Shown in pieces: positions 53,427-61,892 of a DNA stretch of 64,000 bases. A model generated the notes under the pieces. That model did not search any database. It had not been told where the DNA came from and saw only the letters and a list, made by a program, of their open reading frames with translations. The DNA is taken from positions 372,001 to 436,000 of the forward strand of contig CAWAND010000004.1 in the NCBI GenBank assembly GCA_963783335.1, written 5' to 3'. A program made the translations under genes and the position numbers. The stretch comes from CAWAND01 sp963783335. GTDB taxonomy: Bacteria > Chloroflexota > Anaerolineae > Anaerolineales > E44-bin32. The stretch's first letter is position 1, and the number at the start of each line of letters is the position of its first letter.

Positions 53427-55652
53427 CTAATCCGACCCGTCGCCTTCATCATCCGGCAGAAGGGGATCCTCATCCCGATCGATCAGCACTTCGCGCGTCT
53501 TCCCCCCGGATTGTGCCCGACCGACCACCCCCAATTCCTCCAGTTCATCCATGAGGCGCGCCGCGCGCGGGTAGCCGATGCGCAGCCGCCGCTGCAGGAG
53601 GGACGCGCTGGCTTCGCCTTCATTCGTCACCACGTCGATGGCTCGCTCGATGATATCGTCATGTTCTTCAAGGACGGCCTGGCGGACCAGAAGCAACTCC
53701 CACGGTGCCGACTCGACTTCTTCCTCTTCCTGTTGAAGGTCAGAGGATGCTTCTTTCCAGTATCGGATCAATCGATCGACTTCCCGATCGTCGACGAACG
53801 CGCCTTGAATTCTGACCGGCGCGGATGCCTCCGCCGCCAGATACAGCATATCACCCCTCCCCAGCAACGTCTCCGCACCCTGCGAATCCAAGATGACTCT
53901 CGAATCCGTGCTGGAGGCTGTGGCAAACGAGATACGTGCCGGGAAATTGGCCTTGATCAGGCCGGTGACGACATCGGTGCTCGGCCGCTGCGTCGCCACC
54001 ACAAGATGGATTCCAACGGCCCGCGCCATTTGGGCAAGACGGACCAGGGTCTGCTCCGTCTGATCGGGCGCCATCATCATCAGGTCGGCCAGCTCATCAA
54101 TCATCACCACAACTCGAGGCAGTCTTTCCGCTTGCCGACTCCGCCTGACTTTGCTGTTGTAGGAATCGATATCCCGAGCTCTGGCTTGCTCCAGCAGGCG
54201 ATAGCGACGGTCCATTTCCGCCGCGCACCATCGCAAGACGCCGACGATCCGCTCCAGGTCGGTCTCCACCTTCCCAAAAAGATGTGGCAATCCGTTGAAC
54301 CGAACCAGCTCGACCATCTTCGGGTCGACCATCACCAGCCGCAGTTCATCAGGGGAGTTGTTGACGGCCAGACATGTTGCCAGGGCCGTGATGGCGACCG
54401 ATTTGCCGGATCCGGTCGTCCCGGCGATCAGCAAATGGGGCATCGCCGCCAGATCGGCCGCCACGGCAGCTCCGGCCACATTCCTGCCCAGGCCTATCGC
54501 CAGGGGCGATGCGATCGATGCAAAGGCTTCCGACTCCAGGATGGGGCGCAAGCGCACCATCGCCGCCTGTTGGTTGGGGACCTCAACCCCGACATAAGAT
54601 CGGCCCGGGACCGGGGCCTCGATTCTCAAGCGAGGCGCTGAAAGTGCCAGCGCCAGGTCGTTGGCCAGTCCCGAGATTTGGGATACACGCACCTTGTGTC
54701 TTCGAACGCTGCCGTCCGGACCGGCTTGCTCAAGGTATCCAGGTTCTACAGCGAACTGGGTCACAGATGGACCTGAACGGAAATCCACCACCCTAACCGG
54801 AAGGCCGAAATCCGCCAGCGTCTTCTCAATCAAACCAGCCGCCCGGTTGATCTCTTTGGCCGAGACCCTTGCCAGCTCTCCGGCCTCGAGCAAGTCCAAG
54901 GGAGGCAGTCGCTGGTCCCTTGCCAGGGGCCTCTGGCTGCGCTCGTCGGGCGCGTCGGGCAGCTTGAAGTCCTTGCGATAGGCCTCTGGCAGTCGCGCGC
55001 TTCGGCCCTTGCCCCGACGGTGGCTTGGGCCGAGAAGTGTCGGTCCAGCCTTCCCGGCCATCTTCTGTCCCGCAACGGCCGAAGGTTCGGGTTGGACGCG
55101 GGCCAGCAACCGGCCGAGGGGCTCCACAAGTGCCAGCAGCCCCTGCAGACTGAAGAAGCCGAACACCAGGCTCGTTGCACCGAGCGCCAAACCTGATCCG
55201 ATCATCCCCAGTCCATCGGCGAGCAAGGTCCCAATTCCCCAACCGACCAAACCGCCCCCAAATCCGCTTTCGGCAGCCGTCAGGGACAGTCCTTCAAGCA
55301 CACTGAGAAGTCCGAGCAGGGCCAACCCAGCGATCTCACCGCTGATGACAGCCAGCCACGGTATCTGGATCGGGCGCCCTACGCTGCGTCGGATCAGGGC
55401 CAGGCCAGCAAAGCCCATGATGACAGGAACCAACCACGCGCCCAGCCCCAGCCAAACGACGATCAAGGTCACCCAGGGCGAGATCAAAGCGCCGCTTGAC
55501 AGACCCAGCAGACCAAGAAGAGTCACCAGGCCAAGGCTGGCGATGAGAACAGCGAGCAATTCGTCCAGATAGGGGAGCATGCGTTCGATGGCGTCCCAGA
55601 TCACATCAGAGCCTGAACGCGGGGGATGGGCTTCGGGCCTATTCTTGGACAT
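53427..55652 (-). CDS. FtsK/SpoIIIE DNA translocase
   Basis: 741 residues. Four N-terminal membrane helices (about 32-180) are followed by a linker and motor domain: alpha-subdomain segment LIEKTLADFGLPVRVVDF, Walker A IAGTTGSGKSVAITALAT, Walker B RVVVMIDELADLMM, and VVATQRPSTDVVTGLIKANF. The C-terminal gamma winged helix is LLQRRLRIGYPRAARLMDEL. It pumps chromosome ends through the septum toward dif; a Xer-like gene lies at 60906-61784 but lacks its catalytic Tyr. ATG 55652 has GGGAAG upstream. Confidence 0.93.
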   Translation of the reverse strand: MSKNRPEAHPPRSGSDVIWDAIERMLPYLDELLAVLIASLGLVTLLGLLGLSSGALISPWVTLIVVWLGLGAWLVPVIMGFAGLALIRRSVGRPIQIPWLAVISGEIAGLALLGLLSVLEGLSLTAAESGFGGGLVGWGIGTLLADGLGMIGSGLALGATSLVFGFFSLQGLLALVEPLGRLLARVQPEPSAVAGQKMAGKAGPTLLGPSHRRGKGRSARLPEAYRKDFKLPDAPDERSQRPLARDQRLPPLDLLEAGELARVSAKEINRAAGLIEKTLADFGLPVRVVDFRSGPSVTQFAVEPGYLEQAGPDGSVRRHKVRVSQISGLANDLALALSAPRLRIEAPVPGRSYVGVEVPNQQAAMVRLRPILESEAFASIASPLAIGLGRNVAGAAVAADLAAMPHLLIAGTTGSGKSVAITALATCLAVNNSPDELRLVMVDPKMVELVRFNGLPHLFGKVETDLERIVGVLRWCAAEMDRRYRLLEQARARDIDSYNSKVRRSRQAERLPRVVVMIDELADLMMMAPDQTEQTLVRLAQMARAVGIHLVVATQRPSTDVVTGLIKANFPARISFATASSTDSRVILDSQGAETLLGRGDMLYLAAEASAPVRIQGAFVDDREVDRLIRYWKEASSDLQQEEEEVESAPWELLLVRQAVLEEHDDIIERAIDVVTNEGEASASLLQRRLRIGYPRAARLMDELEELGVVGRAQSGGKTREVLIDRDEDPLLPDDEGDGSD

Positions 55653-55717
55653 GCTTCCCGAGGGCTTTCCGACGGCCGCTTGTTGCCGCCTTCATAACCA
55701 CCACCTGACAAGACAAT

Positions 55718-55744
55718 GCCGGGCGCAATCGATGGGCGCCCGGC
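55718..55744 (-). terminator. Hairpin downstream of the S1-domain protein gene
   Basis: Arms GCCGGGCGC / GCGCCCGGC (9 bases, perfect), a 9-base loop, then ATTGTCTTGTC on the minus strand, 22 bases past the stop of the S1 gene and upstream of ftsK. Confidence 0.6.
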
Positions 55745-55765
55745 GGGATCCGACTATCCCATTGT

Positions 55766-56776
55766 TCAGAACGATGACAGAGCCTCAGCCTCGCGCGAAC
55801 TCTCTTGCTCTTCAACGTTCACGGGGGGCTCAGTCACCTCGCGCAAACTCAGACCCAAACGCCTAGCTGCGGCATCGATATGGATGATGCGAACCCGCAC
55901 ATGATCGCCGTCAGCAAGGACGGCGCCTGGGTCCGGATAGTGCTCATCACCCAGCTCCGAGACATGGATCAGGCCTTCCAGCCCCTCTTCAATGCCGACG
56001 AACGCGCCGAATTTGACAACGTTGGTCACAACCCCATCCACAATATCCCCGACCTCGAAGCGCTCTTCGACCGTCTTCCATGGATCGGGGAGGAGTTCCT
56101 TCAAACTCAGCGCAACCCGAACTTGTTCTTGATCAATGGACAAGACCACGACTTCGAGCGATTGTCCACAACGAACCACATCGCTGGGGTGGCGCACGCG
56201 GCCCCAAGAAAGCTCAGAAACATGCACCAGGCCTTCAACACCACCCAGGTCGACAAACACGCCAAAAGCTGTGACGTTGGTGACTTTGCCGGTGATCCGT
56301 TGGCCCGCATCCAGGCTCTCGAGCAGTTCGATCCGCTTTCCGGGCCCAGCTTGGGCGGCGCGCTGCGAGAACACCAGGCGTCCCCGTTCTGGGTCGAACT
56401 CAATCACCTTCAGGCAGATGGAACCGCCAACCAGCGATTCCATGACCTCGTGCCGCTGGACGTCATCGCTGGATTGTTCGACATCGACCAGATGCGATAC
56501 AGGCACGAATCCCCTCAGGGAGCGCGCTTCAACCAGCAACCCGCCGCGGTTGAACCCCACGACGGGAAGATCTATGGTGTCGTCCGAGTCATATAATTCG
56601 CGCGCCCAGACCCAATCTTCAGCCGACCCCCATGAAGTGGGCGAAGCATTCGATCTTTGGGAGCCACGACCGTGTCTGTTTTCGCTCGGAATTCCTTCGT
56701 CTTGCAGAACTGCTGCCCACCAGGATTCGTCGGATTGCGGTGGACCATACCCCTGCCGACCCCTGTCCTGACTCAT
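55766..56776 (-). CDS. Ribosomal protein S1-like protein with three S1 domains
   Basis: 336 residues. A disordered Ser/Gln-rich N-terminus (about 1-60), then three S1 RNA-binding domains: VVGFNRGGLLVEARSLRGFV, then TGKVTNVTAFGVFVDLGGVEG with LVHVSELSWGRV, then DGVVTNVVKFGAFVGIEEGL with IHVSELGDEHYPDP. It is close to the shorter S1 proteins of Chloroflexota, with roles in translation initiation or RNA binding. The acidic C-terminus is EEQESSREAEALSSF. Confidence 0.88.
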   Translation of the reverse strand: MSQDRGRQGYGPPQSDESWWAAVLQDEGIPSENRHGRGSQRSNASPTSWGSAEDWVWARELYDSDDTIDLPVVGFNRGGLLVEARSLRGFVPVSHLVDVEQSSDDVQRHEVMESLVGGSICLKVIEFDPERGRLVFSQRAAQAGPGKRIELLESLDAGQRITGKVTNVTAFGVFVDLGGVEGLVHVSELSWGRVRHPSDVVRCGQSLEVVVLSIDQEQVRVALSLKELLPDPWKTVEERFEVGDIVDGVVTNVVKFGAFVGIEEGLEGLIHVSELGDEHYPDPGAVLADGDHVRVRIIHIDAAARRLGLSLREVTEPPVNVEEQESSREAEALSSF

Positions 56777-56870
56777 CTCGACCGCCTTGTTTCCCCAAAC
56801 TAGTAGAAAAGAATGACCCAGCTCTCACGCCTAGGATACACTTTTCCGGGCAAAGTGCAAGCCAAGACGC

Positions 56871-58790
56871 CTATTCTGGCGGACCCTCCCCGGCCCGCGC
56901 GGCTGCCTGCCGCTCCATTTCAATAATGGCTTGAGCGACCGCTTCGATGGCTACACGCTGTTTTCGATAGAGGTCGGCCTCCGACATCGCCAGGCGCATC
57001 GCCACATCACGAACTTTGCGGCCTTCAACAAACTTCATCTCAAGGATGTTGTACAGCATCCATTCGGCCGTCAGCCGTCTCTCCCCCTCTGGTCGAACCC
57101 GCTCAATCGCCTGACTGAGGATCGAACGCAGGGCGTTGACCGGATTGTCCTTATGCTGATCCATGGCATCCTGAACCACCCGCAGGCTGAGCAGCGGACT
57201 GTGCGATAGCCTGGGTCCGCCCCAGTAATGCCCGAGCGCATCCTTCACAAGATTGGCCAGATCCGCCTCGCTGTGCATGCCCTCGACCTCAGACGTCAAC
57301 GCGTCTAGCCCGCCGTAACGGGCCGCCGCCCTCATTCGCTGCACCGCCTCGACCTGAGGCACAAGGCGGTCGACAACCTGAAAGACCTCTCTTTGCAGAA
57401 GGCGATCGGTGAGGGCCACGGATGCCCGTTCCGCCAAGACGGCCAGGTCCTCGGCATCTTCCTCTTGGAACTGCGGTTCGCCTCCGATTGACCGCACTCC
57501 CAGCAGGCCGATGACTTCGGACGAATCCGGGCGACGCAGCGGAAGCAGCCAAAACACATCCCAGGCGAAGATTGTGCCCAAGGGGCCGACATCCTCCGCA
57601 TCCTCAGGTAGAACCAAGCTTGGCAGGTCTTCTCCACCGCGAAGCGGGTCATCCGGACCTACGGCGACCTCCAGTTCGAGACCACCTTTCCCCACGACAG
57701 CGATGAATGATGACGGTGCCCCGGTGAAGTCGCAGACCGCGTTGAGGATGGACTCCAGGTACTGCCGCAGGTCGCCACTGGTCAGCAGACGCTCCTCCAG
57801 CAAGTGCAGCCGGGCGATGTCGGTGCGGTCTTCTCCGTAGAACAGCCAGCGTTCCACCGTGGGCCGCGCGAGCGTGATCAGAAACTGGAGCAGGAGCAAG
57901 GTGCCGATCATGGTGAAGGGGACAACCCGGCTGTTAGGGAGGCCGATCAAGTCTCCAAATCGATTGGCGATCACCGTCGTCGCCAGAACAGTCGATGCCA
58001 CAACCGGGCCGCGCATGATCCATTGAAACAGGCGGCTCTTCACCACCCGGTCGGGAATGCTCACCCCGAAGTAGGCCACGGCATAGGCCATCAGGACGAG
58101 CAGCACGGCCACGCCGCCGTTGCTGAAGACCAGGCTGGTTTGGAAGATGAATGGCGAACGCCCCAACGACGGACCAACCAGGGTCAGGAAAGGCACGCCA
58201 CCGAGAACGGGGCCAATTGCCCCAACCATCAGATAACTCATGCGTCGTCGACTGGTGGATGTCAGACAGCGTTGGTAGGCCCGCCAAAGGTTAATGCCAG
58301 CAAACACCAAATCGAACGCCAGGAACAGGCCAAACAGCCAGAGCAGAGACCCCGGATGCAGGTAGGTGGTCTGACCGGTCTGGCCCAGGCCATCGACAAT
58401 CAACGACGAAAATCCCACCCCAATCACCGCCAGGAGACTGAGGCCGTAGCTGATCCGGACGGCAAGCTTCCTGCGCCCCTTTGACGGTCGCCCGGTCGAT
58501 GCCAGCAGGGCATCCGATAGGTGGAGCAAGACGGATGGCAGGAAGCCGATACCTACCCATTTGATCCTGAGCCACATTTCTACTTCGACGCCCAGCAGCG
58601 TCGTTCCCGCCAGGACGTCTCCGAAGTAGATCACCGTCACGCAACCGAGAACGATGGCGAACGATCTGGCCACAAGCTCTTTCGAATTGAAGGTGAGTGC
58701 GTAGAGCATCAGCGAGAAAGCCGTGATGGCATTCCCGGCATTGAGGATTTGGTTGAAGACACGCAGTGCTGCCAGCAGAACTTCGGTCAT
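56871..58790 (-). CDS. Multi-helix membrane receptor with GAF domain and C-terminal HTH-like region
   Basis: 639 residues. Residues about 10-310 have roughly nine hydrophobic helices. A GAF-like domain follows (about 335-500; LLTSGDLRQYLESILNAVC, LLPLRRPDSSEVIGLLGVRS). The C-terminus (about 530-625) is helical: LYNILEMKFVEGRKVRDVAM then SEADLYRKQRVAIEAVAQAI, which resembles a sigma-factor region-4 or HTH module. There is no histidine-kinase, GGDEF or PP2C domain, so the output is unassigned. ATG 58790 follows the GNAT stop by 13 bases; the open frame upstream is antisense-like and not used. Confidence 0.75.
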   Translation of the reverse strand: MTEVLLAALRVFNQILNAGNAITAFSLMLYALTFNSKELVARSFAIVLGCVTVIYFGDVLAGTTLLGVEVEMWLRIKWVGIGFLPSVLLHLSDALLASTGRPSKGRRKLAVRISYGLSLLAVIGVGFSSLIVDGLGQTGQTTYLHPGSLLWLFGLFLAFDLVFAGINLWRAYQRCLTSTSRRRMSYLMVGAIGPVLGGVPFLTLVGPSLGRSPFIFQTSLVFSNGGVAVLLVLMAYAVAYFGVSIPDRVVKSRLFQWIMRGPVVASTVLATTVIANRFGDLIGLPNSRVVPFTMIGTLLLLQFLITLARPTVERWLFYGEDRTDIARLHLLEERLLTSGDLRQYLESILNAVCDFTGAPSSFIAVVGKGGLELEVAVGPDDPLRGGEDLPSLVLPEDAEDVGPLGTIFAWDVFWLLPLRRPDSSEVIGLLGVRSIGGEPQFQEEDAEDLAVLAERASVALTDRLLQREVFQVVDRLVPQVEAVQRMRAAARYGGLDALTSEVEGMHSEADLANLVKDALGHYWGGPRLSHSPLLSLRVVQDAMDQHKDNPVNALRSILSQAIERVRPEGERRLTAEWMLYNILEMKFVEGRKVRDVAMRLAMSEADLYRKQRVAIEAVAQAIIEMERQAAARAGEGPPE

Positions 58791-58803
58791 GGCCCTTGGT
58801 GAA

Positions 58804-59343
58804 TCAAGTGATAGGCATCGAAAAGAAGAGAGCGATATCCTGATCGGGATAGTAGTTGTCGCTGTAGCCTGAAAAGCCCAGCCCAAGCTTCTTTGCCATC
58901 CCGATCGCAGGGAAGTTTTTGGTCTGCATTTCCATAAAGATCGCGTCGTAGCCGCGTTCCTTCGCCCATCGGCAGGCGCCTCGAACGAGTGCAGATCCGA
59001 TCCCTTGTCTACGGTGGCGCAGATCAACGACGACATCTGTCATCCACACGATCCCCGGCGCCGGCGCCTCGGCCAGGCAGGCATACCCCATCAGCCCTGG
59101 TTCTCCCTCAGCGACGAAGACCGCCAAGCGGTGGCTCCATTCGTCGGCAAGATTTTCCGGCGATCGAGGATAGGTCACGCGCATAGGCCTAGGAAGCCGG
59201 ACCTCTTGAAACTGGATTTCTATCCCGTCTCCCTGCCCATGGAATCCCATTTGCCACACATGATCTGTGCTGAACCCATGGTCAAATCCCATCAGGGTCG
59301 GGATGTCACTTGAAATAGCGGTGCGGATCTCAGCAATCGGCAT
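58804..59343 (-). CDS. GNAT-family acetyltransferase
   Basis: 179 residues with the GNAT core: TDVVVDLRHRRQGIGSALVRG (acetyl-CoA loop RRQGIG), RWAKERGYDAIFMEMQ and a C-terminal FPAIGMAKKLGLGFSGYSDN strand. Substrate unknown. Cotranscribed with the membrane receptor that follows 13 bases downstream, which may mean a shared regulatory role. Confidence 0.88.
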   Translation of the reverse strand: MPIAEIRTAISSDIPTLMGFDHGFSTDHVWQMGFHGQGDGIEIQFQEVRLPRPMRVTYPRSPENLADEWSHRLAVFVAEGEPGLMGYACLAEAPAPGIVWMTDVVVDLRHRRQGIGSALVRGACRWAKERGYDAIFMEMQTKNFPAIGMAKKLGLGFSGYSDNYYPDQDIALFFSMPIT

Positions 59344-59372
59344 GGAGCCAGTCCTTCGGAAAAGCGAGCGGC

Positions 59373-60059
59373 CTAACCAGATGGAGCCACATGAACTCTG
59401 ATCACACAGGGCAGAGGCGCGTTGCCCGACGTGTCGGTCACAACCAGCCGGAAATCATAGTCGCCGCTGGGCACCAAGCTCGTGTCCCATTTGCCCAGTT
59501 GGTCATCAATGATCGGCGCTGTCCCAGCCGAAATCGCCTGCCATGGATCGGCGCTGTTCGCGCGGCGAAACTCATACTTGTAGAACGCGAAGTTGGCGAT
59601 ATTGGCCGTGCCCTTGATATCCGCGATGCCCGTCAAGGTCGCATCGGGCTTGGGATCCGACAAGGTGGCCAGCGGATTGGTGCAGCCCACCCCTTCGGGT
59701 GTGCCCAGGGCCAACTCCGTTGCGGGCACAAATGTGCCTGCTTCGCCCACGACCCCATCTTGAGGAGTCGCCAGAAGAGAGACCGTAGGCACCGGGGTTG
59801 GCCTTGCGCCCAGCGGAACAGCCGGACCAAGAAACGTCGCCGTGAAGAAAGTTCCCATCAGGGCGGCGGCCACAAGTGCGGTCATGGCCCCATACCGGCT
59901 CAGCGAAGCGACGGCGCGCTCTCGTTCTAAGCCAAACATTGCGTTTCGGTAGACGCGGACCCACTTCAGAGTCAGACCAAGATACACAAGGCCAGCGACG
60001 CCAAGAATCAAGTAGATCCAGGTCTGATAGGTTTCGATCAATACAAGAGCTTCGGCCAT
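59373..60059 (-). CDS. Membrane protein with extracellular Ig-like domain, function unknown
   Basis: 228 residues. Two membrane helices (about 9-32 and 55-76) are followed by a Thr/Pro/Ala-rich segment and an extracellular beta-sandwich-like domain: GCTNPLATLSDPKPDATLTG, ANIANFAFYKYEFRR, SLVPSGDYDFRLVVTDTSGN. Two cysteines could form a disulfide. Similar modules occur as surface proteins in Anaerolineae. GGGAG precedes ATG 60059. No function is assigned. Confidence 0.6.
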   Translation of the reverse strand: MAEALVLIETYQTWIYLILGVAGLVYLGLTLKWVRVYRNAMFGLERERAVASLSRYGAMTALVAAALMGTFFTATFLGPAVPLGARPTPVPTVSLLATPQDGVVGEAGTFVPATELALGTPEGVGCTNPLATLSDPKPDATLTGIADIKGTANIANFAFYKYEFRRANSADPWQAISAGTAPIIDDQLGKWDTSLVPSGDYDFRLVVTDTSGNAPLPCVIRVHVAPSG

Positions 60060-60070
60060 TCACTCCCGAC

Positions 60071-60913
60071 CTACAGTCGACGCAGCACCCCCTTGATGAG
60101 CGTCGACAGTCTTGGAACGATGATTCGAGATGCCTCAAGGACTTCTTCGTGGGTTGTTTCAGCTTGACCATCCATATTGGCCTTGTTAGTTATCCCCGAG
60201 ATCCCCAAGACCCGCATACCGCCATGCCTTGCCACGGTCACCTCGGGAACAGTTGACATACCGACGGCATCAGCGCCGATTCCCTTCAGGAACCTCAGAT
60301 CCGCCGGGGTTTCGAAGGAGGGTCCGGCCAAGCAGATGTACACGCCCTGGTGGCACGGGACATTCTCTTGTTCGGCGACGGCAGCGGCAGAGGCCAGCAA
60401 TTCGCGATCGTATGCTCGGCTCATATCAGGAAAACGGGGCCCAAAATCGTCGAGATTGGGCCCGCGTAGTGGAGTCTGCCCCGCCATTCCAAGGAGATTA
60501 ATGTGATCTGTAATCAACATCAGATCGCCGGCATCAAACGCCTGATTGATGCCGCCGGCAGCGTTGGTTACGATCAGCATCTCAGCTCCCAACCGCTGCA
60601 TGACCCGCACCGGCATCCCCAGCGTCGACATAGGTTGTCCCTCGTAGTAGTGGACCCTGCCTTGAAGCACAAACACCGCCTGACCCTCTAGCCGCCCGAG
60701 CACAAGCCGACCGGCATGCCCTTCAACTGTCGATCTTGGCCATCCTTCGATCTCCTTGCCAGCGATGCGCGCCTCAGCCTCGACCTCATCAGCCAAGGGG
60801 CCCAGACCGGAGCCCAGTATCAACCCGATCTTCGGAGCAAATTCAGTCCTTTCGCGGATCGCTCCCACGACTCGATCGATCTCGGCCATCGTCAAGAAGG
60901 TCTCATCACTCAT
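60071..60913 (-). CDS. punA: Purine-nucleoside phosphorylase (trimeric type)
   Basis: About 280 residues. It has GLILGSGLGPLAD, the substrate-specificity loop STVEGHAGRLVLG, GRVHYYEG, VTNAAGGINQAFDAGD, the nucleoside-binding YICLAGPSFETPADLRF, VGMSTVPEVTVARHGGM and SGITNKA. This is the inosine/guanosine trimeric class, which cleaves purine nucleosides with phosphate. It pairs with upp in base salvage. Start 60913 or 60925 (both ATG). It overlaps the end of the Xer-like gene by a few bases. Confidence 0.93.
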   Translation of the reverse strand: MSDETFLTMAEIDRVVGAIRERTEFAPKIGLILGSGLGPLADEVEAEARIAGKEIEGWPRSTVEGHAGRLVLGRLEGQAVFVLQGRVHYYEGQPMSTLGMPVRVMQRLGAEMLIVTNAAGGINQAFDAGDLMLITDHINLLGMAGQTPLRGPNLDDFGPRFPDMSRAYDRELLASAAAVAEQENVPCHQGVYICLAGPSFETPADLRFLKGIGADAVGMSTVPEVTVARHGGMRVLGISGITNKANMDGQAETTHEEVLEASRIIVPRLSTLIKGVLRRL

Positions 60914-61784
60914 CCGTGAACTCATCCTCTCCGCCGGCGAGGCTGGCCGGCTTCGAATGCAGCGTGTTCGGACTGGTCAACCCCAAGAAACGCTGCACAT
61001 CCCGCTTTCGACGTCCGTCTTCGAGCATGTGCTCAGCTCGGCTGCGGCGCAGCGTGTGGGGTGATATGCGGCCGTCCAACGCGACGGCATTCGCCCATCT
61101 CTTGACCACAAGCCACAGCCCCTGGCGACTCAGGCCGCCTCCCCGTTGGTTGAGAAACAAGGTGCCGGGGTCTTTGCCTGAAATCAGCTGCGGTCTGGCA
61201 TCGACAAGGTACGCTCGCAATGGACCATAAGCTGCGTCCAAAGGTTTTGCAGTTCGTTCCCCACTGGCTCGCAACACGCCGCTGACCATATCCACATCAT
61301 AGGTTCTGAGATCTACGGCTTCGGCCACCCTGATGCCGGTGACATAGAGTACGGCGAGAATAGCAGCATCGCGCAGATCCCTTACTCTGCGTCGTTCCAG
61401 AGGAGCGGCCAACAGAGTCGTCACTTCAGCGCGTGTGAGAATCCGTGTCTCGCGCGACGCTTCGGCCAACGGAGGCTTCAATTGGGCCAGCAAGGAATCT
61501 GCTCGAGACCTGTCATCAGTACTGGCAAATCTGATAAACGAGCGAACGACAGCCATCTTCCTGGCCACCGTCGACGCCTTGTACTTTCGGGCTTCCAACC
61601 AGTCGACATATGCGTCCACATGCTCGACCGTGAACTCACCGATCGCGGTCAACTCCCCAGTCTTGTCGGCTACGACCTTCGCGAATTGGGCAAGGTCAGT
61701 CCGATAGGCGACAAGCGTATTGGATGCACGCCCCTGCCCGTACTTGAGGTCCGTCAAGAAAGCTTGAATCGCCTGCTCCAACAA
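60906..61784 (-). CDS. Tyrosine-recombinase (XerC/D-like) homologue lacking the catalytic tyrosine
   Basis: 292 residues. The N-terminal SAM-like domain (about 1-90, QAFLTDLKYGQGRASNTLVA) and the catalytic fold are present: VTGIRVAEAVDL (Arg I), and HTLRRSRAEHMLEDG (His-x2-Arg II). However, the usual LGH...Y box is LGLTSPNTLHSKPAS: the His position is Leu and the nucleophile Tyr is absent. No TAC or TAT codon occurs in any frame in the last 85 bases, so a frameshift cannot restore it. The start is TTG (61784). Whether it recombines DNA at all is doubtful. Confidence 0.8.
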   Translation of the reverse strand: MLEQAIQAFLTDLKYGQGRASNTLVAYRTDLAQFAKVVADKTGELTAIGEFTVEHVDAYVDWLEARKYKASTVARKMAVVRSFIRFASTDDRSRADSLLAQLKPPLAEASRETRILTRAEVTTLLAAPLERRRVRDLRDAAILAVLYVTGIRVAEAVDLRTYDVDMVSGVLRASGERTAKPLDAAYGPLRAYLVDARPQLISGKDPGTLFLNQRGGGLSRQGLWLVVKRWANAVALDGRISPHTLRRSRAEHMLEDGRRKRDVQRFLGLTSPNTLHSKPASLAGGEDEFTDE

Positions 61785-61808
61785 TATTCCCTCGCTGAGG
61801 TTGGCGCA

Positions 61809-61830
61809 GGCGCGATTATAACATCGCGCC
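61809..61830 (-). promoter_or_regulatory. Inverted repeat over the -10 box of the Xer-like gene
   Basis: Perfect 8-base arms (GGCGCGAT / ATCGCGCC) with a 6-base spacer that, on the minus strand, gives TATAAT (61820-61815). The 6-base spacing recalls dif-type sites, but arms of 11 match only in 9 of 11 positions. It could also be an operator. Confidence 0.45.
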
Positions 61831-61892
61831 TCTCACTTTCCATAACTGGGAACGGCGCCGCCCAGACACGTCAACTCGGCGGGAGATGTGTT

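Noticed and set aside
58791..59036. N-terminal extension of the membrane GAF receptor
   Set aside because: The added 82 residues lie inside the GNAT gene in another frame and show no membrane or domain signature.
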